From assembly GCA_025456385.1 (NCBI GenBank), contig JALOKS010000176.1, positions 1 to 5,897 on the forward strand: a stretch of DNA of 5,897 nt, written 5' to 3'. The stretch is from Thermoanaerobaculales bacterium (GTDB lineage: Bacteria; Acidobacteriota; Thermoanaerobaculia; Thermoanaerobaculales; Sulfomarinibacteraceae). The first letter of the stretch is position 1, and each line of letters opens with the position of its first letter. A program made the translations under genes and the position numbers. Below, piece after piece: positions 4,740 through 5,897 of the stretch. The notes beneath the pieces were generated by a model. That model searched no databases. It saw only the letters and a list, made by a program, of their open reading frames with translations, and was not told where the DNA came from.

Positions 4740-5381
4740 ATGGCATCGAGCTTCCAGAATCTGGTGCGGCGACTCCGCTACGGGAAGCCGGTCGTGGTGG
4801 TCTCGGGCTTGCCCCGATCCGGCACCTCGATGGCGATGAAGATGCTCGAGGCCGCAGGCATGAGCCTGGTGGTCGACAACGTCCGCACGGCGGACGAGGA
4901 CAACCCGAAGGGCTACTTCGAGGACGAGCGGGTCAAGGAGCTCGCCGAGATGGCGGACACGAGCTGGGTGCGGGCCGCCCGCGGCAAGGTGATCAAGGTC
5001 GTGTCCTCGCTGCTCGGCCACCTGCCGCCGGACAACGACTACCGGGTGATCTTCATGCGCCGCGACCTGCGCGAGGTGCTGGCCTCGCAGGCGAAAATGC
5101 TCGCCCGGCGCGGTGAGACCTCCCACACCCCGGACGACCAGCTGCTGGCCGCCTACGAGCGGCACCTCGAGAAGGTGGAGTTCCAGCTCCGCTTCCGGCC
5201 CAACTTCGAGGTCCTCTACCTCAACTACGCGGAGGTCGTGGCCGAGCCGGCGACCGCGGCCGGGCGCATCGCCGAGTTCCTCGGCGGCAGTCTCCAGGTC
5301 GCGCGGATGGTCGAGGCGGTGGACGGCTCGCTCTACCGCAACCGCGCCGCGGGCGCCGGCTCGCGGGGCGCGCCAGGGTGA
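4740..5381 (+). CDS. Compact PAPS-dependent sulfotransferase-family protein
   Basis: This 213-residue protein carries the nucleotide-binding signatures of sulfotransferases. SGLPRSGTSMAMKML (22-36) is the P-loop-like 5'-phosphosulfate loop after a buried strand (PVVVV). FMRRDLREVLASQ (105-117) is the 3'-phosphate site, with R108 and S116 in the expected places. ADEDNPKGYFEDERVKEL (51-68) is a substrate-side segment I associate with a bacterial sulfotransferase-like subgroup. It would transfer sulfate from PAPS to an unknown acceptor in the cytoplasm. It is shorter than the usual 250-300 residues, and no obvious catalytic histidine follows the P-loop. The ATG at 4740 is chosen because GGGAG (4727-4731) lies 8 nt upstream and family similarity begins there; a longer frame back to 4512 overlaps the divergent gene. 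It could instead be a P-loop kinase-like relative. Confidence 0.85.
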   Translation: MASSFQNLVRRLRYGKPVVVVSGLPRSGTSMAMKMLEAAGMSLVVDNVRTADEDNPKGYFEDERVKELAEMADTSWVRAARGKVIKVVSSLLGHLPPDNDYRVIFMRRDLREVLASQAKMLARRGETSHTPDDQLLAAYERHLEKVEFQLRFRPNFEVLYLNYAEVVAEPATAAGRIAEFLGGSLQVARMVEAVDGSLYRNRAAGAGSRGAPG

Positions 5382-5388
5382 GCCCGCC

Positions 5389-5897
5389 GTGCCCTTGACC
5401 CGGGCTTCGCGGGCGGCACTGGGCGTGGCGGCGGCCGGCCTCGTGGCCCTGGCGGCGGCGCTCGCGCTCCGCGGTGACGGCGGCGCGGCAGGCGCGGGAC
5501 CGCTGCTGCCGACGCTGCCGACCGACGGGCCCTCCCTCTACAAGGTGGAGTACCTCGGCATCACCTGCGGCCACATGGTGCTGTCGAGCGAGCTCGGAAA
5601 CCGCGCCGGGCGCGCTGCGTACCACATCGTGATGACCGCACGGAACTCCAAGTTCTTCAACAAGATCTACCGCGTCGACGGGCGCATCGAGTCGTGGGTG
5701 GACGCGGCCAGCCTGAGCACCCTGAGCTACGAGAGCGATATCACCGAGAAGGGCGAGCGCAAGGTGCGGCGCTACCGCATCGATGCCGAGCGCGGCGTGC
5801 TGGTGGCGGAGAGGGACGGCAAGGTCAAGGAGACGCCCTACCAGGACGGCGGGCTCGACCCGCTCGCCTTCATCTTCCGCGGCCGGCTGCTGGCGGG
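5389..5897 (+). CDS. DUF3108 domain protein, exported (3' end outside window)
   Basis: The frame stays open to the right edge, giving 169 complete codons. Residues 1-27 have basic residues (R5, R8) followed by an alanine/leucine/valine-rich core, a signal peptide or membrane anchor, then a low-complexity Gly/Ala/Pro linker to about 48. From LYKVEYLGITCGHM (50-63) onward the strand pattern, NSKFFNKIYRVDGRIESWVD (86-105), RKVRRYRID and GLDPLAFIFRGR (155-166) match DUF3108, a beta-rich envelope domain of unknown function. The GTG start at 5389 is 7 nt after the sulfotransferase TGA, and AGGGTGAG (5375-5382) overlaps that stop as a ribosome site, so the two genes are probably translated from one message. 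A TTG two codons later is an alternative start. It probably acts in the periplasm or outer envelope. Confidence 0.82.
   Translation, partial: MPLTRASRAALGVAAAGLVALAAALALRGDGGAAGAGPLLPTLPTDGPSLYKVEYLGITCGHMVLSSELGNRAGRAAYHIVMTARNSKFFNKIYRVDGRIESWVDAASLSTLSYESDITEKGERKVRRYRIDAERGVLVAERDGKVKETPYQDGGLDPLAFIFRGRLLA

Noticed and set aside
4101..5165. A 354-codon minus-strand open frame spanning the divergent region
   Set aside because: It is antisense to the sulfotransferase and runs in another frame through the enzyme gene. The product is rich in Arg, His and Pro with no domain.

Overview
This is a very GC-rich bacterial window with tightly packed genes and few intergenic gaps. The protein families (a membrane-anchored alkaline-phosphatase-superfamily enzyme, a compact sulfotransferase, a DUF3108 protein) and the intergenic 'GTCATCCCGAGCG...GAGGGATCT'-type repeats would fit a Gram-negative soil, sediment or metagenome lineage such as Acidobacteriota. 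That assignment is an inference from memory of similar loci; there is no rRNA or marker gene here.

Layout from left to right: (1) bases 1-156 are the C-terminal end of an unidentified plus-strand gene, followed by a hairpin that may end its transcript. (2) About 269 bp of non-coding DNA (157-425) holds two 48-bp degenerate direct repeats, a strong hairpin and a GTCATCCC...GGGATCTC element that appears interrupted by 31 bp. (3) A four-gene minus-strand operon runs from 4558 down to 426: an alkaline-phosphatase-superfamily phosphodiesterase-like enzyme (TTG start at 4558), a 64-residue ribbon-helix-helix-like protein, a 279-residue three-TM protein whose layout resembles the YidC/Oxa1/EMC3 insertase superfamily with a soluble domain inserted, and an EamA-type ten-TM transporter. 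Spacings are 12 nt, 18 nt and a 4-base GTGA overlap, so the four genes are probably co-transcribed. (4) A 181-bp divergent intergenic region (4559-4739) carries an AT-rich -10-like core, a tandem 10-bp repeat and a small palindrome. (5) A plus-strand pair follows: a short PAPS-type sulfotransferase (4740-5381) and, 7 nt later, a DUF3108 envelope protein that runs off the right edge.

The idea that the two divergent units share a job is an inference: a group-transfer enzyme (sulfotransferase) on one side, a phosphate/sulfate-ester hydrolase-fold enzyme with membrane partners on the other, perhaps modifying or exporting an envelope component. The least ordinary part is the enzyme / small RHH-like protein / YidC-like membrane protein / EamA set. 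The three-TM protein with its extra soluble domain is the best candidate for something undescribed.
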